The notes below the pieces were generated by a model, which saw only the letters and a program-made list of their open reading frames with translations, ran no database searches and was not told the DNA's origin. A DNA stretch of 64,000 bases from Saliphagus infecundisoli (GTDB lineage Archaea; Halobacteriota; Halobacteria; Halobacteriales; Natrialbaceae). The stretch lies in the NCBI RefSeq assembly GCF_020177375.1, contig NZ_JAIWHV010000007.1, forward strand, positions 62,001 to 126,000, in the 5' to 3' direction. The position numbers and the translations under genes are program-made. Below are positions 17,710-26,947 of this stretch, piece after piece; the stretch's first letter is position 1; every line of letters starts with the position of its first letter.

Positions 17710-19191
17710 ATGTCCGAAAAGCGTTTACAGGGGACCGGGAGCGAAGAGACGGGTGTGTCGAGACGGACGTTCGTCAAGGCCGCCGGGGCTTCAGGCGCCG
17801 CGGTGGGGCTTGCCGGCTGTATCTACGGCGGCGACGACGGCGGCGACGGAACCACCCTCACGATCGCGATGGGGTCGACGACCATCTCGAACGTCGAGGA
17901 CAGCCTGCCGGACCTGCTCCACGAGAACGGCCTCAGCGACGACGTCGAGATCAGTTTCAGCGAACAGGAGCAAGACTCGGGGGCACAGCGGGACAGCTAC
18001 ATCGAACTGCTCGAGGCCGAGGAGACCAGCCCCGACCTGTTCATGATGGACACCGGGTGGGCGAACGTTTTCATCCAGCAGGGATACATCGCCAACCTCA
18101 CCGAGGAGCTAGACGACGAAACGCTCTCGACGATCAACGACAACTACTTCGAGGCGTTCACCAACACGGTCCGGGACACCGAGAACGGGGATCTCTACGG
18201 CATCCCGCTGTTTCCCGACTACGCGGTGATGATGTACAACAAGGGGTACGCCCGGGAGGCCGGCTACACCGACGAGGACTTCTCGCAGTGGGAGACCGAG
18301 CCGATGACCTGGCAGGAGTGGGCCGAGATGGCCGCCGAGATCACCGAGGCCTCCGACGCCGAGTTCGGCTTCTCGACCCAGTGGGACATCTACGAGGGAA
18401 CCGCCTGTTGTACGTTAAACGAGGTCATGACCTCCTTCGGCGGGGCGTACTTCGGCGGCGAGGAGAACCTCCAGGGCCCGGTCGGCGACCGACCCGTCAC
18501 CATCGACGAACCCGAGTTCATCGAGGCGCTGGCGATGGTTTACACCCTCGCGAGCGACGGGAGCGGCGACGGGGCTCTCGACGACTACCCCTCCGGGGTC
18601 GCCTCGTCGAACATCACCCAGTGGAGAGAGAACCCCGCCCTCTCGCCGTTTACCGAGGGGCAGGCCGCGTTCCACCGCAACTGGCCTTACGCGATCGTCG
18701 AGGCCCTGACCGGCGACTTCGACTTCGAGGGCCCCGACGACCTCGGCACGATGCCGCTTCCCTACGCCGTCGAGGACGGCGAGGGCGCCTACCCGGGAAC
18801 CGGCGGCTCGACCTCCGCCCAGGGCGGGTGGCACATCTGTCTGAACCCCAACAGCGAAAACCAGGACGCCGCCCTCGAGGCGATGTCCGCCATGACCGCC
18901 GACGACTTCAACCTGGGCATGCTCGAGGCCATCGCGTGGCTCCCGCCGAAACCCGACCTCTTCGAGTCCGAGGAGGCGACCGACCCCGACGCAGTCGGCG
19001 TCGTGGCCAACTACATGAACACGCTCCAGGTCGCCGGCGAGGGCGCGATGCCCCGTCCGGTGACGACCGAGTGGCCCTCCCAGGCCGAAACGATCGCCGA
19101 GCAGGCAAACCAGGCCGTCGCCGGCGAGAAAACACCCGAGGAGGCCGCCGCTGACCTCCAGACGGCGATCGAGGAGATCGAATCCAGCTAA
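17710..19191 (+). CDS. Sugar ABC transporter substrate-binding Tat lipoprotein
   Basis: A 493-residue extracellular binding protein of the MalE/UgpB type. A Tat signal (SRRTFVKAAG, arginines at 18-19) and lipobox LAGC (Cys37) start the protein. The remainder has the features of cluster-1 carbohydrate-binding proteins, including PLFPDYAVMMYNKGYAREAG and the WQEWAEMA segment. It heads an operon with two permeases and an ATPase and is preceded by the TrmB-type regulator. Ligand unknown; the neighbouring Gfo/Idh oxidoreductase hints at a sugar or polyol that is oxidised after uptake. Confidence 0.88.
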   Translation: MSEKRLQGTGSEETGVSRRTFVKAAGASGAAVGLAGCIYGGDDGGDGTTLTIAMGSTTISNVEDSLPDLLHENGLSDDVEISFSEQEQDSGAQRDSYIELLEAEETSPDLFMMDTGWANVFIQQGYIANLTEELDDETLSTINDNYFEAFTNTVRDTENGDLYGIPLFPDYAVMMYNKGYAREAGYTDEDFSQWETEPMTWQEWAEMAAEITEASDAEFGFSTQWDIYEGTACCTLNEVMTSFGGAYFGGEENLQGPVGDRPVTIDEPEFIEALAMVYTLASDGSGDGALDDYPSGVASSNITQWRENPALSPFTEGQAAFHRNWPYAIVEALTGDFDFEGPDDLGTMPLPYAVEDGEGAYPGTGGSTSAQGGWHICLNPNSENQDAALEAMSAMTADDFNLGMLEAIAWLPPKPDLFESEEATDPDAVGVVANYMNTLQVAGEGAMPRPVTTEWPSQAETIAEQANQAVAGEKTPEEAAADLQTAIEEIESS

Positions 19192-20210
19192 TGTCTACCG
19201 AACAGCGAGGATCGGAGGCCGGTCGAGAATCCCAGCGGTCGGGCCCGATCGTGGCGGTCACGCGGTGGATCGAGAACCTCGGCGAGACCGCCTTCGCCTA
19301 CCTCCTGTTGACGCCGATTTTCGTCCTGCTCGGGGCGATCGCGCTCTATCCGCTGTTGCGGACGTTCGAGCTGTCGATGTACACGGGCATCCTGGGCGAG
19401 GGCGAGCAGGAGTTCATTGGCCTCCAGCATTACGTCGACCTGTTCACGGGCGATGCGAACCCGGATCTGCCGGGATCGGTCATCTTCCTCCCGGGGATCT
19501 CGACCGACGGGAGCTTCCCGTTCGTCCACGTCGAGAACTGGGTCCGGAGCACCCTGCTCGTGACGCTTCTCTTTGCGGTCATCAGCGTCTTCTTCGAGAC
19601 GATCATCGGGTTCGGCCAGGCGCTCGTCCTCGACAAGGAGTTCCGCGGCCGCCGGTGGGTCCGGGCGGCGATCATCATCCCGTGGGCGATCCCGCTGGTG
19701 ATCCAGGGGATGATCTTCTACCTGATGTTTCACCCCAGCACCGGCTTCCTGACCCAGTATCTGTCGTCGTGGGGTATCGTCGCGTCGACGAACACGCTCA
19801 ACGATCCAACGAGTGCGTTCCTGATCGTCACCGTCGCGGACATCTGGAAGACAACGGCGTTCATGGCCCTGCTCATCCTCGCCGGCCTCCAGAGCATCGA
19901 CCGGAGCCTCTACGATGTCGCCAAGGTCGCGGGCGCGAGCCGCTGGCAGCAGTTCAGGCTCATCACGTTCCCGCTGGTGCTCCCCGCACTCGGGATCGCG
20001 GTCCTCTTTCGGGTCATCGACTCGATGCGGATCTACGGCCTGATCGACTCGGTTTCGAGCTGTACGACCGTCCCCTCGCTTTCGTGTATGGTCGTCGAGA
20101 CCTTCTACTCGAGCCGGGGGTTGGCCTCCGCGGTCGCGTTTGTGACCGCCGGGGTCATCGGCATCGTCGTCTCGGTCGTCATCTACCAGCAGTACAAGGA
20201 GGGGATCTGA
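19191..20210 (+). CDS. Sugar ABC transporter permease, MalF/UgpA-like
   Basis: A 339-residue permease with about six to seven membrane segments. The EAA-like loop reads LYDVAKVAGASRWQQFRLITFP, with conserved A-x-x-x-G and final P, near residues 243-264. The ATG at 19191 shares its A with the stop codon of the binding-protein gene. With the next gene it should form the heterodimeric channel. Confidence 0.9.
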   Translation: MSTEQRGSEAGRESQRSGPIVAVTRWIENLGETAFAYLLLTPIFVLLGAIALYPLLRTFELSMYTGILGEGEQEFIGLQHYVDLFTGDANPDLPGSVIFLPGISTDGSFPFVHVENWVRSTLLVTLLFAVISVFFETIIGFGQALVLDKEFRGRRWVRAAIIIPWAIPLVIQGMIFYLMFHPSTGFLTQYLSSWGIVASTNTLNDPTSAFLIVTVADIWKTTAFMALLILAGLQSIDRSLYDVAKVAGASRWQQFRLITFPLVLPALGIAVLFRVIDSMRIYGLIDSVSSCTTVPSLSCMVVETFYSSRGLASAVAFVTAGVIGIVVSVVIYQQYKEGI

Positions 20211-20211
20211 G

Positions 20212-21204
20212 ATGGCGACGACCACCGAACGCGACGACGACACCTCCGAGGGCGGACCCTTGGAGAGCTGGACGAACGGCGTCCTCAAGGACGAGGCCAA
20301 ACGCCAGCGCCTCTACCGGGCCCTGTTCTGGACGGCGTGTGGATTCTTCCTCGTCACGACGCTGTTCCCGTTCTACTGGCTGCTCGTCCTCGCGTTGACG
20401 CCGAACAACCGGATCCTCACGGGCGACTGGTCGCTGCCGGTCATCGGCGTCGAGTTCCCCCACCCACAGGGGTTCAATCCCGTCGCGTTCGTCGAGGTGT
20501 TCCAGGTGGTGCCGTTTCATTACTTCGTGTTCAACAGCTTCGTGCTCGCGACGACGACGACGATCATCGTCCTCGTCATCGCGACCCTCGCGGGCTACGT
20601 CTTCGGCCGGCTCGAGTTCCCCGGCCGGGGGGCGCTCATGCTCGGGATCCTGGTGATCTCCTACTTCCCGCCGGCGGCGTTTCTCATCCCGCTGTTCGAC
20701 GCCTTCCTCGGGAACCCGGTCGTCGTCCCGTTCCTGGGGATCGAGCTGTTCAGCCCGCCGCGACTCGTCAACACCCCCGGCTCGATGATCATGCCGTTTA
20801 GCGCGCTGTTCTTGCCGCTCGCGATCTTCATCCTGACGACGTTCTACGCCCAGATCCCCGACGGGTTGGAGGACGCCGCCCGCGTCGAGGGGACGACCCG
20901 GCTGGGCGCGCTGGTCCGGGTAATCATGCCGCTTTCAGCACCGGGGATCGCGACCGCCGCGGTGTTGACGTTTATCTCGGTCTACAACGAATACTTCTTC
21001 AGCTCGATCATGGCCCTCGAGAATAACCCCGAGAACTGGTCGCCGCTGGTCGGGGGCATCCTGAGCTACCAGACCCAGTATACGACCGACTTCAACCTGA
21101 TGGCGGCGGCGAGCATCGTCGGGGTGCTCCCCGTCGTCATCCTCGTCATCATCGCCCAGGAACGGATCGTGAGCGGACTGACCGCAGGCGCACTCAAAGA
21201 ATAA
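20212..21204 (+). CDS. Sugar ABC transporter permease, MalG/UgpE-like
   Basis: A 330-residue permease with six membrane segments and an EAA loop LEDAARVEGTTRLGALVRVIMP near residues 221-242. It starts one base after the MalF-like stop. The first 40 residues are hydrophilic and acidic (DDDTSEGGPLESW), probably cytoplasmic. It is the second half of the transport channel. Confidence 0.9.
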   Translation: MATTTERDDDTSEGGPLESWTNGVLKDEAKRQRLYRALFWTACGFFLVTTLFPFYWLLVLALTPNNRILTGDWSLPVIGVEFPHPQGFNPVAFVEVFQVVPFHYFVFNSFVLATTTTIIVLVIATLAGYVFGRLEFPGRGALMLGILVISYFPPAAFLIPLFDAFLGNPVVVPFLGIELFSPPRLVNTPGSMIMPFSALFLPLAIFILTTFYAQIPDGLEDAARVEGTTRLGALVRVIMPLSAPGIATAAVLTFISVYNEYFFSSIMALENNPENWSPLVGGILSYQTQYTTDFNLMAAASIVGVLPVVILVIIAQERIVSGLTAGALKE

Positions 21205-21211
21205 GATCACA

Positions 21212-22405
21212 ATGGCACGCGTAACACTCGATCACGTCACGAAACGCTACGAGGACGTCGTCGCCGTCAACGACATGAACCTCGACATCAAAGACGGCGA
21301 GTTCGTCTGTCTCGTCGGTCCCTCCGGCTGTGGGAAGTCAACGACGATGGAGACCATCGCCGGGCTCACGAAGCCGACCGAGGGGACGATCCACATCGGG
21401 GACACCGACGTCACCAGGCTCCCCCCCAAGGACCGCGGGGTCGCGATGGTCTTTCAGAACATCGCGCTGTTTCCCCACATGGACGTCTACGAGAACATCT
21501 CCTTTGGGCTCCGGCTCCGGAACTACGACAAAGAGGAGATCGACCGCCGGGTTGACGAGGCTGCCGACGTCGTCCAGCTCGAGGGCATGCTCGATCGGGA
21601 ACCCAACGAGCTCTCGGGGGGCCAACAACAGCGGGTCGCGATCGCGCGGGCGATCGTCCGGAACCCCGACGTCTTCCTGATGGACGAGCCCCTGGCGAAC
21701 TTAGACGCCAAGCTCCGGGTCCACATGCGCACGGAACTCCAACGCCTGCACAAGGAGTTGGACACGACGATCATCTACGTCACCCACGACCAGGCCGAGG
21801 CGATGACGATGTCCGACCGGATCGCCGTCCTCAACGCGGGCGAGCTCCAGCAGATCGATCCGCCGCTGGTCTGTTACAACGAACCCACGAACCGGTTCGT
21901 CGCCGGCTTCATCGGCTCGCCGTCGATGAACTTCGTCGAGGGGAACGTCGTCGAGAACGGGGTCGAGACCGACAACTTCGAGGTCGGGTTCGATCCGGCG
22001 GGGATCCCGAGTCTCGCGGTCGGCGACCAGGTCAGCCTCGGGATCCGTCCCGAGGACGTTTACCTCGTCGACCAGATCGAGGACCCCGACGCACCCCACC
22101 TGACCGACCGGATCGACGTCCGGACGGACGTCCTGGAGCCGATGGGCGACGAGATCTTCGTCTACCTCCTGCTCGAGGAGGACCAGGAGACGTCGATGGA
22201 GGACCAGGGGATGGCCGGACAGCTCCTGATGAGCGTCACCCCCGACACCGAGATCGAAGGGGACGAAGACGTCGACGTCGTCCTCGATCGCTCGAAGATC
22301 CACCTCTTCGATACCGCGACGGGCGAGGCGCTGGCCCACGGGGTCGCAGACCTCACGGGCATCGGGTCCGAGCCAGCCGCCGGCGAGGTCGAATCCGATA
22401 GCTGA
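21212..22405 (+). CDS. Sugar ABC transporter ATP-binding protein, MalK/UgpC-like
   Basis: A 397-residue ATPase with Walker A GPSGCGKSTT near residues 37-46, signature LSGGQQQR near 134-141, Walker B DVFLMDEP near 154-161 and the H-loop YVTHDQAEAMT. A C-terminal regulatory domain of about 150 residues (TOBE/MalK type) follows. It starts seven bases after the second permease. Proteins of this group often serve more than one sugar importer, so it may be shared. Confidence 0.92.
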   Translation: MARVTLDHVTKRYEDVVAVNDMNLDIKDGEFVCLVGPSGCGKSTTMETIAGLTKPTEGTIHIGDTDVTRLPPKDRGVAMVFQNIALFPHMDVYENISFGLRLRNYDKEEIDRRVDEAADVVQLEGMLDREPNELSGGQQQRVAIARAIVRNPDVFLMDEPLANLDAKLRVHMRTELQRLHKELDTTIIYVTHDQAEAMTMSDRIAVLNAGELQQIDPPLVCYNEPTNRFVAGFIGSPSMNFVEGNVVENGVETDNFEVGFDPAGIPSLAVGDQVSLGIRPEDVYLVDQIEDPDAPHLTDRIDVRTDVLEPMGDEIFVYLLLEEDQETSMEDQGMAGQLLMSVTPDTEIEGDEDVDVVLDRSKIHLFDTATGEALAHGVADLTGIGSEPAAGEVESDS

Positions 22406-22407
22406 TC

Positions 22408-22608
22408 ATGGACTGGATCCCTCTGGTCTACGTCGGCGGGGTGACGGTCCTGTTTTTCTTCTGGATCTACGGGATCGCCTCGTTCGCTCTCGATCTGAAG
22501 AACAAGATCCTGCCCGGTCTCCGCCAGTACTGGCGGGGTCGAAAGCGACGGACGGCCGAGAGCGAAGAGGAGCGAGAACGCGAGGAGCGGGAACGCCAGC
22601 TCTACTGA
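22408..22608 (+). CDS. Small single-span membrane protein in the sugar operon
   Basis: A 66-residue protein with one hydrophobic segment (LVYVGGVTVLFFFWIYGIAS, residues about 6-25) followed by a basic and then acidic, charged tail (RGRKRRTAESEEEREREER). The start is two bases after the ATPase stop, so it belongs to the operon. Topology and position suggest a small accessory or stabilising subunit of the transporter; no family is recognised. Confidence 0.65.
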   Translation: MDWIPLVYVGGVTVLFFFWIYGIASFALDLKNKILPGLRQYWRGRKRRTAESEEEREREERERQLY

Positions 22609-22659
22609 CCCGGCACTCGAATCACCCACACTGAAACCCCTGCGCTCGAACAGTCGGCC

Positions 22660-23727
22660 ATGAGCGCACAGCGCACCGATATCCGGACCGGGATCGTCGG
22701 GCTCGGAAACATCGGACAGTACCACGCCGAGCGCCTCCGGGAACTCGGCGTTCCGCTGGTCGGCGGGATGGACGTCGCCGAGGACGCTCGCGACCGCTTC
22801 GCCCGGCGCTACGACGTCTCCGTCTACGACGACCACCGGGAGCTGTTCGACGAGGTCGACGCCGTCATCGTCACCACGCCCAACAAGTACCACGAGGAGT
22901 ACGCCGTCGCCGCCTTAGAGCAGGACCGACATCTCCTCCTGGAAAAGCCCCTCGCTCACGACCTAGAGAGCGCCGAACGGATCGCCGCGGCTGCCGCCGA
23001 CACCGAGGCCCGGTGTATGGTCGGGTTCAACAACCGCTTTCTGAACACCGTCCGGATCGTCAGAAATCGGATCGAGGAGGGGGCTTTCGGGGATATCTCT
23101 CACATCGAGGCCAACTACGTCCGCCGTCGAGGGGTTCCCGGCCGGGGGTCGTGGTTCACCCGGCGGGCGATCTCGGGTGGGGGCGCCCTGATCGACCTGG
23201 GGGTCCACGCGATCGACCTCGCGCTCTACCTGCTCGGCTACCCGGCCGTCCGGGAGGTCTCGGGCACCACCCGGACCGAGTTCGGCACCCGCGAGGACTA
23301 CGCCTACCTCGACATGTGGGGCGAGGACGCCGGCCCCGAGGGGTTCGACGTCGACGACTCCGCGTCCGCGTTCGTCCGGTGTGGGGGCGACCGAACGATC
23401 TCTCTCGAGGTCGCCTGGGCGACCAACCGGCCGGCGAACCACGAGTTCGTCGTCCGGGGGACCGAGGCCGCCGCCCGCTTCGACCTACTCGAGAACGACC
23501 TCACGATCTACTCGGCGAGTACGGCGGGCTCGAACCACCTCGCGGACACCTCGATCGAGGCCCACCAGAACGACACCCACTCCGACGAACAGCGGGCCTT
23601 TTTCGACGCGATCGCCTCGGGGGACTCCCTGGAGGACAACGTCGACCACGCGCTGGACGTCCAGCGGGTGATCGACGGAATCTACCGCTCGAGCGAGGAC
23701 GGCGAGGGCGTCCGGCTCGACGACTAA
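22660..23727 (+). CDS. Gfo/Idh/MocA-family NAD(P)-dependent oxidoreductase
   Basis: A 355-residue sugar or inositol dehydrogenase-like enzyme. The Rossmann motif GIVGLGNIGQYHAERLRELG is at about residues 12-31, EKPLAHD near 94-100 carries the family's EKP lysine, and LIDLGVHAIDLALYL supplies the conserved D-x-x-x-H region. It follows the sugar transporter operon after 51 bases and may oxidise the imported sugar or a derivative. Its stop overlaps that of the convergent photolyase gene (CTAA at 23724-23727). Confidence 0.87.
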   Translation: MSAQRTDIRTGIVGLGNIGQYHAERLRELGVPLVGGMDVAEDARDRFARRYDVSVYDDHRELFDEVDAVIVTTPNKYHEEYAVAALEQDRHLLLEKPLAHDLESAERIAAAAADTEARCMVGFNNRFLNTVRIVRNRIEEGAFGDISHIEANYVRRRGVPGRGSWFTRRAISGGGALIDLGVHAIDLALYLLGYPAVREVSGTTRTEFGTREDYAYLDMWGEDAGPEGFDVDDSASAFVRCGGDRTISLEVAWATNRPANHEFVVRGTEAAARFDLLENDLTIYSASTAGSNHLADTSIEAHQNDTHSDEQRAFFDAIASGDSLEDNVDHALDVQRVIDGIYRSSEDGEGVRLDD

Positions 23728-25121
23728 TCCTCCTCGCGGGCGCGCTCGAAGGCTTCGATCGCCTCCTCGCGGCGCTCTCCGTGATCGACGATCGGCGCGG
23801 GGTAGTCGGGGGCGCGCTCCTCGCGTTCGGCGTCGCTCAGGTCGGGCCAGTCGTGGACCGTCCCGGGCTCGCAGTCAGCGAGTTCGGGGACGAATTCTCG
23901 GATGTATTCGGCGTCGGGGTCGTACTCACGGCCCTGTTTGGTCGGGTTAAAGACGCGAAAGTAGGGCTGGGCGTCGGCACCGGTCGAGGCCGCCCACTGC
24001 CAGCCGCCGGCGTCGTTCGCGGCGTCGTGGTCGGCGAGATGCTCGCGGTACCAGTCGTAGCCGACCCGCCAGTCGGCGAGCAGGTCCTTCGTGAGAAAGG
24101 AGGCGACGATCATCCGCACCCGGTTGTGGACGTAGCCCTCCGCGAGCAGCTGGCGCATCCCGGCGTCGACGATCGGGTACCCGGTCTTTCCCGTTTTCCA
24201 GGCGTCGATCTCGCCGGGATCGGAACGCCACTCGACGCGGTCGGGTCCCGAGAGGTTCTCGCCGACCATCTCGGGGTTGTGGGCGAGCACGTGGGCGTAG
24301 AACTCCCGCCAGGCGAGCTGCCGGCGGAACTCGGCGACTGAGTCGCGCTCTCCCTCGCCGCCGACCCTCGCCATCGCCTCGCCCGTCGCGGCGTATATCT
24401 CGCGGATCCCCAGGACGCCCCACTTGAGATCGACCGAGAGCCGGGAGGTCGCCTCGGCGGCGGGGTAATCGCGTTTTTCCGCGTACCGATAGATATCCTC
24501 CTCACAGAACGTCTCGAGGCGGTCGCGGGCGGGCTCGCGGCCCATCGCGGGCGGGTCGGCCTCGGGCTCGTCGAACCCCAGTTCGTCGAGCCCGGGGATC
24601 TCCCCCGGATCCTCGGGCTCGAGGAGGTCGTCCTCGAGAGGCGCGTCTACGGGTTCGTCCTTCTCTCGGTCCGCCCACTTCTCCCAGAAGTAAGAGAACA
24701 CCGAGTAGTGGTCGCCCTCGTTGGGCGAGATCGACCCCGGCGCGAAGAGGAGGGCGTCCTCGGCCGATTTCCACTCGAGCCCGCGATCCTCCATGGCGGC
24801 AATCGCGGCGCGGTCTCGCTCGCGGGCGAGCCCGGAGTAGTCGGCGTTCCAGGAGACCCGATCCGCGTCCCGCGAGTCGGCGAGTCGGGGGACGATCCCG
24901 GTCGGGTCGCCGCGTTCGACCAGGAGGTCGGCCCCGCGCTCGCGGTACCGCTCCCGGAGATCCGTGACCGCTTCGAGAAGACAGGCGACACGGATCGGGG
25001 AGGCCTGCCCGAGGACCGCGGGATCGAAGACGAAGACGGAGAGGACCTCCTCGGCGTCCTCGCCCGCGAGCCCGCGGTTGTCGGCGATCCGGAGGTCCCG
25101 GCGGTGCCAGTGGATGCGCAT
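23724..25121 (-). CDS. Deoxyribodipyrimidine photolyase / cryptochrome family
   Basis: A 465-residue flavoprotein: an N-terminal photolyase domain (MRIHWHRRDLRIADNRGL) and a C-terminal FAD-binding domain with WREFYAHVLAHNP, YPIVDAGMRQL, NRVRMIVASFLTKDLL and GGWQWAASTG, the blocks lining FAD and the DNA lesion pocket. It repairs UV pyrimidine dimers with blue light and is expected in sunlit brines. The start at 25121 is the conserved MRIHWHRRD; the open frame extends far beyond it into the MATE gene's opposite frame but only as a shadow. Class (CPD versus 6-4) is not certain; CPD is likelier. Confidence 0.9.
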   Translation of the reverse strand: MRIHWHRRDLRIADNRGLAGEDAEEVLSVFVFDPAVLGQASPIRVACLLEAVTDLRERYRERGADLLVERGDPTGIVPRLADSRDADRVSWNADYSGLARERDRAAIAAMEDRGLEWKSAEDALLFAPGSISPNEGDHYSVFSYFWEKWADREKDEPVDAPLEDDLLEPEDPGEIPGLDELGFDEPEADPPAMGREPARDRLETFCEEDIYRYAEKRDYPAAEATSRLSVDLKWGVLGIREIYAATGEAMARVGGEGERDSVAEFRRQLAWREFYAHVLAHNPEMVGENLSGPDRVEWRSDPGEIDAWKTGKTGYPIVDAGMRQLLAEGYVHNRVRMIVASFLTKDLLADWRVGYDWYREHLADHDAANDAGGWQWAASTGADAQPYFRVFNPTKQGREYDPDAEYIREFVPELADCEPGTVHDWPDLSDAEREERAPDYPAPIVDHGERREEAIEAFERAREED

Positions 25122-25234
25122 GGGGAGGAGTGGCGCCGGAGCAGTGAAAAGCCAGGGCCTAACCGGGTACCCCGTCAGGAGCCGGTGCCCTGGACCGTTG
25201 GCGGGGCGACGGGTCCCGTCGTCGAGCCTCCGCT

Positions 25235-26770
25235 TCAGTCGGCGGCCACCGCCTCCGTCTCCGGACGATACGTGCGGCTGACGGCCTTCCACCGGCCGGT
25301 CGAGAACCGGTAGCAGACGACGACGGCGGGGACGAGCGTTTCCGCGACGAGTGCGGCGAACAGCCCCGCGATTCCGAGAGCGGGGATCGTTCCCACGAAC
25401 GGGATCGCCAGGGACGTCGTTCCGAGGAACGCAAGCGGGAGCGCGAAGCCGTAGAGGCCGAGCAGACGGCCGTACAGCGGCCACCGGGTGTCGCCGCTGG
25501 CGTTCAGCGGGCCCGCGGCGGCGCCGTTTATCCCGTTGAAGATCACGCTCACGGCCGCGACCTGGACGAAGGTGGCCGTCAGCGCGAGCGAGTCGCCGGA
25601 CTCGACGAAGACGCCCGCGATCGGCTCGGCGAACGCGAACGCGCCCGCGGCGATCGCGAGGTAGACCAGGAGGGTGAGCTTGAGGACGTCGTCGCCGTAG
25701 GCCCCGGCCTCGAACTCGTCGCCCTGGCCGAGTTCCTGGCCGACGAGCGAACTCGAGGCGAGGTTGAGCCCCCAGTTGGGGGTGTCCATCAGCCCGCGGA
25801 CCCGCTGGGCGATGACGAAGGCGGCGACGACCTCGGGGCCGAAGACCGCGATCACGGCGAGCAGGGGGAACTGGGCGGTCGACCACACCAGGTTGGTGGC
25901 GACGATCGGCGTCGAGATGTCGATCAGGTCCCGGGTCAGCCCCCGATCGAGGTAGGGCCCCCGCAGCGAGACCGTGACCGGGAACCGCCCGACGAAGGGG
26001 ACCGTCCCTCCGAGGAAGCCGTAGACGAAGAGGGAGGTGACGAGCACGTTCGCGAGCACGGAGCCCGCGGCGGCGCCGGCGACGCCCCAGCCGAGGCCGA
26101 AGACGAAGACGGCATTGAACCCGATGTTGGCGACGGCGCCGCCCCCGCGAACGACCATCGCGGCGTAGGAGTCGTCGACGCCGACCAGCGTGCGGCTCGC
26201 GATCAGGTTGAGGCCGATGAAGACGGTCGCGACGCTCATCACCCGGAGGTAGGTCGCGCCGTAGGCGGCCATCGCGGGGTCGGTCGCGACCAGCCCGACC
26301 AACTCGTCGGGAACGGCCGCGAAGACGACCGAGAGCGGGAGCGTCACCAGGAGGGTCAGCCAGACGCTCTGTTTGACGACGAGGTCGAGTTCGCCGTGTT
26401 CGTCGGCGCCGAACCGCTGGGAGACCAGCGCGATCGTGCCGCCGGCGATCCCGCCGCCGAGGGTGCCCGCGAGAAAGGCGAAGGGGGTCGCGATCCCGAT
26501 GCCTGCGACCGCGCCCGAACCCAGGACGGCACCGACCATCGCGAGGTCGGCGACCGACTGGGAGGTCCGGGCCAGCCCCGTGACGATCCGGGGCCAGGCG
26601 AGTTCGGTCGCGCGTTCGACCCGGGAGCCGTCGACGTAGCCGGCACGGGCCAGCGGGGCACCGACCACCCACAGCAGCCACTTGACGGGGTTGCGGAGGG
26701 CTCTCGAGAGGACGAAGGCGACGATACGGGCGAGGCGCAGAGAGACGCGGAGGGGGTTCTGGGGGGACAT
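25235..26770 (-). CDS. MATE-family efflux transporter
   Basis: A 511-residue membrane protein with about twelve hydrophobic segments in two related halves. PRIVTGLARTSQSVADLAMVG at the start and the later DISTPIVATNLVWSTAQFP match the paired MATE repeats. MATE proteins export drugs or metabolites using Na+ or H+ gradients. It stands alone; the 112 bases before the photolyase start contain no gene. Confidence 0.87.
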   Translation of the reverse strand: MSPQNPLRVSLRLARIVAFVLSRALRNPVKWLLWVVGAPLARAGYVDGSRVERATELAWPRIVTGLARTSQSVADLAMVGAVLGSGAVAGIGIATPFAFLAGTLGGGIAGGTIALVSQRFGADEHGELDLVVKQSVWLTLLVTLPLSVVFAAVPDELVGLVATDPAMAAYGATYLRVMSVATVFIGLNLIASRTLVGVDDSYAAMVVRGGGAVANIGFNAVFVFGLGWGVAGAAAGSVLANVLVTSLFVYGFLGGTVPFVGRFPVTVSLRGPYLDRGLTRDLIDISTPIVATNLVWSTAQFPLLAVIAVFGPEVVAAFVIAQRVRGLMDTPNWGLNLASSSLVGQELGQGDEFEAGAYGDDVLKLTLLVYLAIAAGAFAFAEPIAGVFVESGDSLALTATFVQVAAVSVIFNGINGAAAGPLNASGDTRWPLYGRLLGLYGFALPLAFLGTTSLAIPFVGTIPALGIAGLFAALVAETLVPAVVVCYRFSTGRWKAVSRTYRPETEAVAAD

Positions 26771-26947
26771 AGGGGCAATCGGAAGTATAGTTCCTCAACG
26801 GAGTCGAGAGTATACCCGTTTCGATCCGGAGGCGCTTACTGACGAGGTACCACGGGACGGACCACCACACGGCTCGAACGCGCCGGTCAGCCGCCAGGTC
26901 GGGCGGTATCAGGCAGTTTATTACGGTCGCCTGAGTGTCCCCGGAGT

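Noticed and set aside
25122-26870. In-frame extension of the photolyase gene to 26870
   Set aside because: The extension runs antisense-frame through the MATE gene, is arginine-rich and lacks motifs. The conserved photolyase start MRIHWHRRD is at 25121.
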